From assembly GCF_022267555.1 (NCBI RefSeq), contig NZ_CP073586.1, positions 1,975,501-2,039,500 on the forward strand: 64,000 nucleotides of DNA. The letters are read 5' to 3'. The translations under genes were made by a program, and so were the position numbers. Numbering within the stretch: position 1 is the first letter of the stretch; every line of letters starts with the position of its first letter. Below the pieces are notes generated by a model. It was not told the origin of the DNA. It saw nothing but the letters and a program-made list of their open reading frames with translations, and searched no databases. This DNA comes from Proteiniphilum propionicum (lineage in GTDB: Bacteria; Bacteroidota; Bacteroidia; Bacteroidales; Dysgonomonadaceae). Positions 49,210 through 57,902 of this stretch are shown here, in pieces.

Positions 49210-49217
49210 TACTTTTG
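49210..49217 (+). promoter_or_regulatory. -7 element upstream of trmN6
   Basis: TACTTTTG fits TAnnTTTG, 65 bp before the methyltransferase start. The -33 position is weak. Confidence 0.4.
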
Positions 49218-49281
49218 TTTTTTAGTTTTTTATACTAAAGAACAAATTCCATGCCAAAAGAGACTCAAAGATTGACATATT

Positions 49282-49998
49282 ATGAGCAATCCCTATTTTA
49301 GGTTTAAACAGTTTGTCGTGCACCATGACAAGTGCGCAATGAAAGTGGGAACAGACGGTGTTTTGCTGGGCGCATGGTCAAGCGTTGCCAATGCTAAGAG
49401 TATATTGGATGTGGGAACAGGTGCAGGCCTTATAGCAATGATGATTGCTCAGCGTAACCCGTGTGCCAGGATTATGGCTGTTGATATTGATATGGATGCA
49501 GTGAAGCAGGCAAAGGAAAATGTAATAAATTCACCTTTTTCCGGTAGAATAGATGTAGAGTTGATCGATTTCAGAATTTTTGCCAAAAGCAGGCAGGAGC
49601 GTTTTGATTTAATTGTATCCAATCCTCCCTATTTTTCAAATTCTTTTTTGCCGGCCGACTCCCACAGGACAACAGCAAGGCATTCTGTTTCAATGTCGTT
49701 GGAGGATCTGTTGGTCTCGGGAAAGAGGTGCCTTAATAAAAACGGAGTTATCTCAATGATTCTTCCTTATGACAAGATTAGCGAACTTGAATTTTTGTGT
49801 GATAAGTATCTCTTCAGCATGAAACGTAAAACTATTGTATATCCATTGCCAAACGTAGTTCCAAAAAGGATTTTAGTGGAGATAACTTTGAAAAAAACCA
49901 CCTGCCTTGAAGCAGATTCACTTACAATTGAGACATCCAGGCACCAGTACACAGAGGATTTTACCAATCTTGCAAGAAGTTTTTACTTATATCTTTAG
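49282..49998 (+). CDS. trmN6: tRNA1(Val) (adenine(37)-N6)-methyltransferase
   Basis: 238 residues, class I SAM-dependent methyltransferase of the YfiC/TrmN6 family. FRFKQFVVHHDKCAMKVGTD at the N-terminus, LDVGTGAGLIAMMIAQ (SAM-binding) and the catalytic NPPYF in IVSNPPYFSNS. Modifies A37 of valine tRNA. Divergent from lon. Confidence 0.92.
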   Translation: MSNPYFRFKQFVVHHDKCAMKVGTDGVLLGAWSSVANAKSILDVGTGAGLIAMMIAQRNPCARIMAVDIDMDAVKQAKENVINSPFSGRIDVELIDFRIFAKSRQERFDLIVSNPPYFSNSFLPADSHRTTARHSVSMSLEDLLVSGKRCLNKNGVISMILPYDKISELEFLCDKYLFSMKRKTIVYPLPNVVPKRILVEITLKKTTCLEADSLTIETSRHQYTEDFTNLARSFYLYL

Positions 49999-50027
49999 AT
50001 TCGGGCGTATTCCCGGGGGCGTTATGA

Positions 50028-50078
50028 AATAAACTTAATATATTAAGTTTATTAATTTAAATTTATATATTATCTTTG
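50028..50078 (+). promoter_or_regulatory. Sialidase promoter with 26-bp palindrome
   Basis: TATCTTTG (50071-50078) fits the -7 consensus. A perfect 26-bp palindrome (50028-50053, centre TAATATATTA) covers the expected -33 site, so it looks like an operator. All AT except two G/C pairs, so chance is possible; it could also be a weak terminator for trmN6. The following 176 bp to the sialidase start form a long leader without a gene. Confidence 0.45.
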
Positions 50079-50254
50079 CTGCGTGCAGTATGAGACGAGC
50101 ATGCAAATCATTAGTAAACGTGAAAATAATTAGAAGTAAGTTCAAATTAATTCTGATTTTTGCTTCACTGGGTAAAATAAAGAAATTTACTCTGCGAACG
50201 CTTAGCACGAAAGTTCTGTTAGATAATTGTTTATCAGCTTAATTGTTTAATAAT

Positions 50255-51889
50255 ATGAAGAAATTTACATTCCTGGCCCTGTCTATTTTATATGCCTGCT
50301 TTTTTGCACAGGGAGCCGATACTGTTCATGTTAAACAGACAAAAATACCGGTTCTGATTGACAGATCGGATAATGTTTTGTTTTATATCCGTATTGATGC
50401 TGAGAAATCGAAGGTGCTGAATGAGATAATGCTGCTTTTTTCAGATCAGGTTAATATGGATGAGATAAGTAGTATAAAACTATATTATGGCGGCACTGAA
50501 GCTGCACAGCGCAAAGGACAGACAATCTATTCGCCGGTGCAGTACATTTCAAGCTTAGCACCCGGGAAAACAAAAGAGGCCAATAGTTCCTATTCGGTAA
50601 AATTGGTTGAAATACCTTCGCCACGGAATGAAGTAACACTTTCTACAAACTGCTCGCTATTTCCCGGAATCAACTACTTCTGGATAAGCCTGGAGATGAA
50701 ACCGGGTACTTCTCTTTTGTCGAAGATAGATGTAGAAATGTCTTCTGTAAAACTTGATATGAAAAGTGCTCCGCTATGTTTCGCCACTGGAAGTACATTA
50801 CACAGAATGGGAATAGGTGTGCGCCATGCCGGGGATGATGGTGCAGCTGCTTACAGGATTCCGGGACTTGTTACAACCGGGAAAGGCACTCTGCTGGGAG
50901 TATATGATGTACGTTATAACAGTAGCGTGGATTTACAGGAATATGTTGATGTGGGTTTGAGTAGAAGCATTGATAATGGTCAGACATGGGAAGAGATGAG
51001 ACTTCCTCTCAGCTTTGGAGAGTATGGGGGACTGCCTAAAGCTCAAAATGGAGTGGGGGACCCGTCCATACTTGTAGATGAGAAGACAGGAAACATATGG
51101 GTTGTGGCGCTTTGGACACATGGTATGGGAAATGGCCGCGCATGGGTAAACTCAATGAACGGTAACGGAAAGGAGTCGACTGGCCAGCTGGTGATGACAA
51201 AAAGTACCGATGACGGAAAAACATGGTCCGATCCGGTTAATATCACGGAACAGGTGAAAGATCACTCTTGGAACCTATTGCTGCAGGGTCCGGGAAGAGG
51301 TATTACTATGATGGACGGCACGCTGGTGTTCCCTATACAGTTCATAGATTCTACCAGGATTCCCAATGCAGGCATCATGTTCAGCAAAGACCGAGGTGAA
51401 ACATGGAAGATTCATAATCCGGCACGTTCCAACACAACCGAAGCACAGGTTGCTGAAGTGGAACCGGGGGTGCTAATGCTTAATATGCGCGACAACAGAG
51501 GGGGGAGCCGTGCAGTTTCAATTACTAAAGATCTTGGCGAAACATGGTTTGAACATCCCTCTTCAAGATCTGTTCTTCAGGAACCAGTATGTATGGCAAG
51601 CTTGATTAATGTAAGGGCTAAAGATAATGTTTTGGGAAGAGATATTCTACTTTTTTCAAATCCTAACTCTTCACAGCTTCGCAAAGATATAACAATTAAA
51701 GCTAGCCTGGACGGCGGATTGACTTTTCCTGAGGAGTATCAGGTATTGCTTGATGAAGATTTTGGCTGGGGTTATTCATGCCTGACAATGATAGATGATG
51801 AGACTGTAGGGATCCTGTATGAAAGCAGTGTCGCACATATGACGTTTCAGGCTGTGAAACTGACAGATATTGTCAGGGAGAAGAAATGA
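50255..51889 (+). CDS. nanH: Exo-alpha-sialidase, GH33
   Basis: 544 residues from the ATG at 50255, with a signal peptide ending near ACFFAQG, so exported. An N-terminal beta-sandwich (about 25-180) resembles the carbohydrate-binding part of Bacteroides sialidases. The six-bladed propeller has the Arg-Ile-Pro motif YRIPGL and Asp-box repeats SIDNGQTW, STDDGKTW, SKDRGETW, TKDLGETW and a degenerate SLDGGLTF. Releases terminal sialic acid from host glycoconjugates. No sialic-acid uptake or catabolic genes adjoin it, so it works alone here or with genes elsewhere. Confidence 0.93.
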   Translation: MKKFTFLALSILYACFFAQGADTVHVKQTKIPVLIDRSDNVLFYIRIDAEKSKVLNEIMLLFSDQVNMDEISSIKLYYGGTEAAQRKGQTIYSPVQYISSLAPGKTKEANSSYSVKLVEIPSPRNEVTLSTNCSLFPGINYFWISLEMKPGTSLLSKIDVEMSSVKLDMKSAPLCFATGSTLHRMGIGVRHAGDDGAAAYRIPGLVTTGKGTLLGVYDVRYNSSVDLQEYVDVGLSRSIDNGQTWEEMRLPLSFGEYGGLPKAQNGVGDPSILVDEKTGNIWVVALWTHGMGNGRAWVNSMNGNGKESTGQLVMTKSTDDGKTWSDPVNITEQVKDHSWNLLLQGPGRGITMMDGTLVFPIQFIDSTRIPNAGIMFSKDRGETWKIHNPARSNTTEAQVAEVEPGVLMLNMRDNRGGSRAVSITKDLGETWFEHPSSRSVLQEPVCMASLINVRAKDNVLGRDILLFSNPNSSQLRKDITIKASLDGGLTFPEEYQVLLDEDFGWGYSCLTMIDDETVGILYESSVAHMTFQAVKLTDIVREKK

Positions 51890-51959
51890 AACCCTTATTC
51901 TGCTTTATCAATCTTGAAATGAAAACTTCAAAATTATTTCTTAAAATCATAAAAAGTTG

Positions 51960-51967
51960 TAATTTTG
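51960..51967 (+). promoter_or_regulatory. -7 element upstream of hpt
   Basis: TAATTTTG fits TAnnTTTG, 21 bp before the GTG start, which would give a leader of about 15 bases. Confidence 0.45.
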
Positions 51968-51988
51968 CAGTTTTAAAATTTCGGGACT

Positions 51989-52525
51989 GTGAATAAAGTG
52001 ATCACCATTAAAGACAAACAGTTTGAGCTGTTTATTGAACAAGAGGTAATAGAACATGAGATAAGGCGTGTTGCCAGGCGTATGAATTCTGAGCTTGAAG
52101 GCAAGAATCCTATTTTCCTAGCGGTATTAAACGGCGCTTTTATGTTTGCCGCTGAACTGATGAAAGAGGTTTCGATTCCAAGTGAGATTACATTTGTGCG
52201 CCTCGCCTCTTATCATGGAACCACTAATACCGGCTGCATACAGGAAGTCCTGGGGCTTAATGAAAGCATAAAGGGTAGATGTGTGGTGATTGTTGAAGAT
52301 ATTGTGGACAGTGGCAATACAATGGTTGCTCTTGTTGAAGAGTTGAAAAAACACCAGCCCGGGGAGGTGAAAATAGCCACTTTGCTGTTTAAGCCTGCCG
52401 CGTTAAGGAATAAATTGGATATCGATTATGTAGCACTTGAAATACCCGGTGATTTTATTGTAGGATATGGTTTGGATTATGATGGATACGGCAGGAACCT
52501 GAAAAATATTTATAAAGTGAAATAG
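51989..52525 (+). CDS. hpt: Hypoxanthine phosphoribosyltransferase
   Basis: 178 residues. Salvages hypoxanthine (and perhaps guanine) with PRPP. PRPP-binding loop VVIVEDIVDSGNTM; LAVLNGAFMFAAEL and FVRLASYHGT are family motifs. The likely start is GTG at 51989, since no ATG is suitably placed; a second GTG lies at 51998. Confidence 0.93.
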   Translation: MNKVITIKDKQFELFIEQEVIEHEIRRVARRMNSELEGKNPIFLAVLNGAFMFAAELMKEVSIPSEITFVRLASYHGTTNTGCIQEVLGLNESIKGRCVVIVEDIVDSGNTMVALVEELKKHQPGEVKIATLLFKPAALRNKLDIDYVALEIPGDFIVGYGLDYDGYGRNLKNIYKVK

Positions 52526-52644
52526 TTTTACCGTTTCATGTTAAAAAAAAGGTGAATATTTCCCGCTAACGGGTAAATGATTTTAAAATAGTCTATTTTG
52601 TGGAAATTTCTTCCTGAAATGCTGAACTAAATAAAAAAAATAGC

Positions 52645-52652
52645 TATTTTTG
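52645..52652 (+). promoter_or_regulatory. -7 element upstream of tonB
   Basis: TATTTTTG fits TAnnTTTG, 50 bp before the TonB start. Confidence 0.4.
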
Positions 52653-52702
52653 TATTAAAGTAGATATGTAATTAACGCAAGTAGATAAAATAATTATTCA
52701 AA

Positions 52703-53401
52703 ATGGACAAAGATGAAGTAAAAAAATCGCCAAAAGCGAATTTGGAAGTGCATAAAAACACTTTCATCCTTATGGGGTTAGTGCTTGGTATATCTGTCCT
52801 CTTCTTCGCTTTTGAATGGTCGACTGAAACCAAAAAACTTGACGAGACTGTCATCGTTCAGGATATTTTGGCTGAAGAAGAGATCGAGGTTACGCGTAGG
52901 GAACCTACTCCTCCGCCACCTCCACCACCACCTGAACCGGAAACACCCGAGATCATTGAGGTGGTAGAACAAAAGGTGGAAACAAAATTTGATATCCAGG
53001 TTGAGGATAATCAGGCTCAAAGACAGGTTCAGACCTATGTACCGCCACCACCACCAAAACCAAAGCAGGAAGAGGTGACTGAAGAGATTTTCGTGGTTGT
53101 TGAAAATCAACCGGAGTTCCCGGGAGGTAACGCTGCAATGATGAAATTCTTAAGTGACAATATCAAATATCCTGTAATTGCACAGGAAAACGGTATTCAG
53201 GGAAGAGTTATCTGTAACTTTGTGGTAGAGAGAGATGGAAGTATTACTGACGTGCAGGTAGTGAGAGGCGTAGACCCATCACTTGACAGAGAGGCCGTTC
53301 GCGTTATCCAGTCTATGCCAAGATGGACACCGGGTAAGCAACGTGGACAAGCTGTGCGCGTACGATTTACACTTCCGGTGGTATTCCGTTTACAGAACTA
53401 A
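52703..53401 (+). CDS. tonB: Energy transducer TonB
   Basis: 232 residues: a short cytoplasmic N-terminus, one transmembrane anchor (about 22-41), a Pro-rich and acidic periplasmic linker (PPPPPPPPEPE, PPPPPKPK) and a C-terminal TonB domain (about 140-232; GRVICNFVVERDGSITDVQV, LDREAVRVIQSMPRWTPGKQ). Passes proton-motive energy to outer-membrane receptors. The exbB/exbD operon is 3 kb downstream. Confidence 0.95.
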   Translation: MDKDEVKKSPKANLEVHKNTFILMGLVLGISVLFFAFEWSTETKKLDETVIVQDILAEEEIEVTRREPTPPPPPPPPEPETPEIIEVVEQKVETKFDIQVEDNQAQRQVQTYVPPPPPKPKQEEVTEEIFVVVENQPEFPGGNAAMMKFLSDNIKYPVIAQENGIQGRVICNFVVERDGSITDVQVVRGVDPSLDREAVRVIQSMPRWTPGKQRGQAVRVRFTLPVVFRLQN

Positions 53402-53423
53402 TTTTTAACTGAGAATGCATAAG

Positions 53424-53458
53424 GGGCTGCTTTTTGAATATGAGAGCAGCTCTTTTTT
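53424..53458 (+). terminator. tonB terminator
   Basis: GGGCTGCT pairs with AGCAGCTC (one G-U) and is followed by six T. Confidence 0.85.
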
Positions 53459-53610
53459 CATTATCCTTATACAATGATAGTTCGGTAAAAAAGTATCGAG
53501 ATTCAATGCAATACATTAATTTTCAGTAGAATATACTTTACCAAAGTTATGAAGTCTTCCTTCCTGATTGTCAGGTGTTTAGGTAGCCGTTTACTGAAAT
53601 ATTGAAACAA

Positions 53611-54588
53611 ATGAGTAGTAAAATTTCCGTTTTTGAAAAGAAAATAGGTGATGCCATAGATAAAGTTCTGATGGATGATCAACCGAAGTCATTGTTTGAT
53701 CCGGTGAGATACATCCTTTCTATGGGAGGTAAGCGGCTTCGCCCTTTATTGACGTTAATGGCTGTAGACCTGTTCGGAAAAGATGTTGACAAAGCTATTA
53801 ATCCGGCGTTAGCTATCGAAATTTTTCATAACTTCTCACTTCTGCACGATGATCTCATGGATAATGCAGATATGAGGCGTGGAAAACCGGCGGTACACAA
53901 AAAATGGAGTGCCAACAGTGCCATCCTTTCAGGTGATGCAATGGTGATTGAGGCATATAAATATATTGCAAAAGTACCTGCAGAGATGCTTTTTGAAGTG
54001 TTAAATCTGTTTTCCGAGACCGCTATGGAGATATGCAAAGGGCAGCAATATGATATGGATTTTGAAAGGCGTATGGATGTCTCTGAAACAGAATACATTG
54101 ATATGATTCGTTTAAAAACTGCTGTTCTCATAGGTTGTGCTTTAAAGATCGGTGCAATTATTGCAGATGCCTCTCCACGCGATGCCGATTATCTTTACCA
54201 GTATGGTATAAATATGGGGCTTGCTTTTCAGTTAAAAGATGATCTTCTTGACGTTTATGGCGATCCGTTGAAATTCGGGAAAAAAACAGGTGGTGACATA
54301 TTGTGTAACAAGAAGACCTACTTATTGATTAAAGCGTTAAAAAATTCAAACGAAAGACAAAGGGCAGAACTTAAAAAATGGATCTTAGCAACCGATTATA
54401 ATCCTGATGAGAAAATCAGATATGTTAAAAATGTGTATGATGAATTAAATTTAAAATCAATTTCTGAGAATCTCATTGAAAAGTATTACCTTGTATCGCT
54501 TCATTATCTTTCATTAGTCAGTGTTGCGGATGATCACAAAAAAGAGTTGGCTGACTTGTGCGAAACCCTTATGTACAGAGAGAAGTGA
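53611..54588 (+). CDS. Polyprenyl diphosphate synthase
   Basis: 325 residues from the ATG at 53611 (a TTG 9 bp upstream is less likely). Condenses isopentenyl diphosphate with allylic diphosphates. GGKRLRPLL, first Asp-rich motif DDLMD in LLHDDLMDNADMRRGKP, and second motif in FQLKDDLLDVYGD. The product could be farnesyl, geranylgeranyl or a longer diphosphate; chain length cannot be read safely. First of three co-oriented genes with an unknown protein and tatD. Confidence 0.92.
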   Translation: MSSKISVFEKKIGDAIDKVLMDDQPKSLFDPVRYILSMGGKRLRPLLTLMAVDLFGKDVDKAINPALAIEIFHNFSLLHDDLMDNADMRRGKPAVHKKWSANSAILSGDAMVIEAYKYIAKVPAEMLFEVLNLFSETAMEICKGQQYDMDFERRMDVSETEYIDMIRLKTAVLIGCALKIGAIIADASPRDADYLYQYGINMGLAFQLKDDLLDVYGDPLKFGKKTGGDILCNKKTYLLIKALKNSNERQRAELKKWILATDYNPDEKIRYVKNVYDELNLKSISENLIEKYYLVSLHYLSLVSVADDHKKELADLCETLMYREK

Positions 54589-54643
54589 ATAGATCTTGAA
54601 TAAGAATTTAAAATAAAAAATTACTGTCGCAGATTAGTTATCG

Positions 54644-55339
54644 ATGCCATATCGCAGATTGCCCAATACTGATACAGCTCGCATAAAAGCGTTGAAGACA
54701 GCTATAGAAAAAGCTGCAGAGACAGATTTTAAAGAGTTGTCTATTTCACCCAGCGTGTTGAGTGAAGCCAGGGATGTTGTATCACATTTCGAATACCTGT
54801 GCACGCGTTATCAGCAAGTTTATAACACACAGGTAAAAGCTAACAAAACCTTTATCGGTAAAGTGAAAAATGCAAGAATGTATCTCTCTCATTTTGTTCA
54901 GGTGCTGTATATGTGTGTATTACGCTCTGAAATAAAAGAAGAGCAGTTGGAACTATATGGCCTTGAGAATTTAAACATGGTTCTTCCTGATCTGACATCA
55001 AACGAACAGCTGCTGGAGTGGGGAATGAAAATTATTGAGGGAGAGAAAAAACGTACGTCAAGGGGTGGGGTTCCTATTTACAATCCGTCTATTGCCAAAG
55101 TAAAGGTTATATACACTCTGTTTAAAGATGGTTTACAAACACAAAAGCTGCATCAGAAAGCTACTGCACGCGTTTTGAAGGAGGTTGCGGACTATAGGGT
55201 AAAGGTAGATGAGGTAATAATTGATATTTGGGAACAGGTGGAAAAGCACCATATAAATTTAACTCCAGAAGAGCGTCTTGCAAGAAACCGTGAATATGGT
55301 GTGGTTTATTATTACAGAAAGGGAGAGGTGATAGAATGA
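54644..55339 (+). CDS. Helical protein of unknown function upstream of tatD
   Basis: 231 residues, start MPYRRLPNTDTARIKALKTA. No signal peptide or membrane segment; mostly predicted helix with conserved-looking DTARIKAL, RMYLSHFVQVLYM and a C-terminal TPEERLARNREYGVVYYYRKG. I do not recognise a family name, but it seems a real gene from its length, codon use and its 4-bp ATGA overlap with tatD. Context with prenyl synthesis and TatD nuclease gives no clear function. Confidence 0.7.
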   Translation: MPYRRLPNTDTARIKALKTAIEKAAETDFKELSISPSVLSEARDVVSHFEYLCTRYQQVYNTQVKANKTFIGKVKNARMYLSHFVQVLYMCVLRSEIKEEQLELYGLENLNMVLPDLTSNEQLLEWGMKIIEGEKKRTSRGGVPIYNPSIAKVKVIYTLFKDGLQTQKLHQKATARVLKEVADYRVKVDEVIIDIWEQVEKHHINLTPEERLARNREYGVVYYYRKGEVIE

Positions 55340-56112
55340 GCCTAATAGATACTCACGCTCATCTGTTTGCTGAGGAATTTGAACACGATATTGCAGAAGT
55401 AATTTCTCGTGCCAAAGAGAGGGGAGTAAGGAAGGTATTACTGCCCAATATTGATGAAACATCGATTGACAGCCTTAAAAGAACAACTGAACACTATCCC
55501 GGTTTTTTTTATCCTATGATTGGGCTTCATCCTACAAGTGTAACCCGAGATTGGAAAAAGCAGCTTTATGCTATTTATCAAGAATATAGTAACGGCTCTT
55601 ATATCGCTGCCGGCGAAATAGGAATAGACCTCTACTGGGATACAACGTTTCGGAAAGAGCAAATAGAAGCTTTTGAAGAGCAGTTGAAATGGTGCACCGA
55701 AAAAAATGTACCGGCATCAATACATTTTAGGAATGCCACAGAAGAAGTTATAAAAAGTATTAAAAGAGTAGGCGCAAAATCGTTGCGAGGTGTATTTCAC
55801 AGCTTTGGGGGGAACTTGGATGAGCTGGAAGAGATAATGAAATTGAAAAATTTTTGGGTGGGAATAAACGGAGTTGTTACGTTTAAAAACTCAGGACTCT
55901 CAGAAACACTGAAATTATGTCCGATAGACAAGATACTGCTTGAAACAGATTCACCATATCTTGCTCCCGTGCCATACAGGGGTAAGAGGAATGAGCCCTC
56001 ATATTTGCCTTTTATAGTGAAAAAGCTGTCAGAAGTATGGAAGGAGACGGAAGAAAACATAATAGAGGTAACAAGTAGTAGCGCTAAGGAGCTTTTTAAT
56101 ATTACAGTTTAG
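55336..56112 (+). CDS. tatD: TatD-family metal-dependent hydrolase (DNase)
   Basis: 258 residues. Metal-binding motifs are DTHAHLF (5-11), GEIGIDLYW (Glu), HFRNA and FHSFGG (His), and LLETDSPYLAP (Asp), the complete TatD set. Members are Mg2+-dependent DNases involved in DNA turnover or repair, although some act as deacylases. Start overlaps the upstream stop by 4 bp. Confidence 0.93.
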   Translation: MSLIDTHAHLFAEEFEHDIAEVISRAKERGVRKVLLPNIDETSIDSLKRTTEHYPGFFYPMIGLHPTSVTRDWKKQLYAIYQEYSNGSYIAAGEIGIDLYWDTTFRKEQIEAFEEQLKWCTEKNVPASIHFRNATEEVIKSIKRVGAKSLRGVFHSFGGNLDELEEIMKLKNFWVGINGVVTFKNSGLSETLKLCPIDKILLETDSPYLAPVPYRGKRNEPSYLPFIVKKLSEVWKETEENIIEVTSSSAKELFNITV

Positions 56113-56278
56113 GAACTGAACCTTTATTCCGAAAAGATATCCAGAATATTTTTTTATTAAAATAATTTCTCGCTAGAGTAGTTTATAATCGATAAATTCA
56201 GTAATTTTGCCAACCAAAAGGAGAAGAAATGAAATATTTTTTGTAATTTGCACCCGTTTTCGTTGAAGTCTCCTGCCT

Positions 56279-56366
56279 GGAGAGATGCTCGAGTGGTTGA
56301 AGAGGCACGCCTGGAAAGCGTGTATACGCCAAAAGTGTATCGCGGGTTCGAATCCCGCTCTCTCCG
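56279..56366 (+). tRNA. tRNA-Ser (GGA anticodon)
   Basis: Acceptor stem GGAGAGA (56279-56285)/TCTCTCC (56359-56365), discriminator G56366, anticodon loop CTGGAAA (anticodon GGA, reads UCC and UCU), a long variable arm as in class II tRNAs, and T-loop GGGTTCGAATCCC. CCA is not encoded. A near-consensus TAATTTG lies about 35 bp upstream. Confidence 0.96.
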
Positions 56367-56491
56367 CACCCTCGTAAAAGAATGTGTAAAGGAAAAAAGT
56401 CGCAATAAACTGTTTACAATATAAAATTCAGAAAATTAAATTATTAATAAATCAAACAATTAAAGATCATTAATCAAAAAAATTGAACACA

Positions 56492-57301
56492 ATGAAAAAG
56501 TTATTTGCAATTTTAGCAATCTTCGGAATTATGTCTGTTGGATTGTCATCGGTTCTTTTCGCTCAAGAAGCTACTCCGGAAGAACAAACACAAACAGAAC
56601 AAGTTGCCGCTACTCCTGTCGAAACCACACAGGCTGCTGTTCAGGAAACTTCAACCGGAGGATTACACCAGGCATTAAAGGTTAAATTTATTGAAGGTGG
56701 TGCCGGATTTATGAGTACCATTGCAATCTGTATGATCCTGGGCCTGGCTTTCTGTCTTGAAAGAATTATATACCTGAGCTTGGCCGATGTTGATCCGGAT
56801 GCTTTCCTGAATAAAGTAGGAGGTGCATTGGACAGAGGTGACGTTGAAGCTGCAAAAGTTATTGCACGCGGAACAAGAGGCCCTGTTGCATCCATCATCT
56901 ATCAGGGACTTCTCCGCCTCGATCAGGGAGCAGATGCAGTAGAGCGCTCCATTGTTTCCTATGGCGGTGTGCAGTCAGGATTACTGGAGAGAAACCTTTC
57001 ATGGATCACCCTCTTCATCGCTATTGCCCCTTCACTCGGATTCCTTGGAACCGTAGTAGGTATGGTTATGGCATTCGATGATATTCAGAGAGCAGGCGAT
57101 ATGAGCCCTACTATTGTGGCCGGTGGTATGAAAGTGGCTTTGATCACGACTGTAGGGGGTCTTATCGTGGCTATTATCCTTCAAATTATTTACAACTACA
57201 TTCTTACAAAGATGGAAGGTATCCTTAACAAAATGGAAGACGCCTCTATCACTTTCCTTGATCAGGTAATTAAATATAACATTAAATACAAAAACTTGTA
57301 A
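56492..57301 (+). CDS. exbB: MotA/TolQ/ExbB proton channel family protein (ExbB)
   Basis: 269 residues from the ATG at 56492 (a TTG 9 bp upstream is not needed). A signal-like N-terminus (to about residue 25) and a Gln/Thr/Glu-rich linker precede the three-helix channel: TIAICMILGLAFCLERIIYL, ISLFIAIAPSLGFLGTVVGM-like and ALITTVGGLIVAIILQIIYN. Pumps energy to TonB with ExbD. Heads a four-gene operon. Confidence 0.93.
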   Translation: MKKLFAILAIFGIMSVGLSSVLFAQEATPEEQTQTEQVAATPVETTQAAVQETSTGGLHQALKVKFIEGGAGFMSTIAICMILGLAFCLERIIYLSLADVDPDAFLNKVGGALDRGDVEAAKVIARGTRGPVASIIYQGLLRLDQGADAVERSIVSYGGVQSGLLERNLSWITLFIAIAPSLGFLGTVVGMVMAFDDIQRAGDMSPTIVAGGMKVALITTVGGLIVAIILQIIYNYILTKMEGILNKMEDASITFLDQVIKYNIKYKNL

Positions 57302-57306
57302 TAATT

Positions 57307-57789
57307 ATGGCTGTAACTAAAATACACAGAACTTCCAGAATGGTTCTCATGATAGGGGTTGCAATTTCCCTTGTTGTGCTGGGCCTGTTCTATTTAGGAG
57401 GTCAGGCATCGGCACAAGATAAAGTGATTGCCGAGCTAAGTCAGCCTAAATATACTGATGCGATATTGTATTGGGCTTATTTTCTGCTGATTGTCACGGT
57501 AGTTGTTTTGATTGGATTTGCTGTGTCAGATTTTATAAGAGGATTGAAAGAGAATCCCAAGAAGGCATTAAGTGGATTTTTAGCTATACTGGCTTTGGCG
57601 GCATTATTAATATTCTCCTTTGTCATGGGAGATGGAACGCTGTTGAATATTCCAGGATATTCAGGTCCGGATAATACACCTCCAACCTTGAAATTGACCG
57701 ATATGTGGCTTTACTCATGCTATTTTATGCTGATAGTAACGGTGTTGGCAATGATTGTAATGCCTATGTTGAAGGTGAAGAAAAAATGA
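57307..57789 (+). CDS. Four-helix membrane protein of the exb operon
   Basis: 160 residues with hydrophobic segments about 14-34, 56-78, 92-110 and 135-153. No catalytic motif. Starts 5 bp after exbB. A similar uncharacterised protein is, as I recall, often found between exbB and the exbD pair in Bacteroidetes, so it may be an accessory subunit of the TonB-energising complex; this is inference. Confidence 0.75.
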   Translation: MAVTKIHRTSRMVLMIGVAISLVVLGLFYLGGQASAQDKVIAELSQPKYTDAILYWAYFLLIVTVVVLIGFAVSDFIRGLKENPKKALSGFLAILALAALLIFSFVMGDGTLLNIPGYSGPDNTPPTLKLTDMWLYSCYFMLIVTVLAMIVMPMLKVKKK

Positions 57790-57800
57790 CATTATCGTAA

Positions 57801-57844
57801 GGCTTTTTGACCTGGCACAAGCATGCTTGTGCCAGGTCATAGCC
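57801..57844 (+). repeat. 32-bp perfect palindrome inside the exb operon
   Basis: Bases 57808-57839 are a perfect 32-bp palindrome (half-site TGACCTGGCACAAGCA), with an outer GGCT/AGCC pair (57801-57804, 57841-57844). It lies in the 113-bp gap between the four-helix protein and the first exbD. As RNA it would form a very stable stem; no T run follows, so it is not a standard terminator. Confidence 0.9.
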
Positions 57845-57902
57845 TGAAAACGAACGAATTAATGTAACGATTCGTAACAAGAATCAATAAAAATGTTTTA
57901 AT

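Noticed and set aside
49251-49301. Short ORF (MPKETQRLTYYEQ...) overlapping the trmN6 start
   Set aside because: No conservation evidence and a different frame; possible but unsupported leader peptide.
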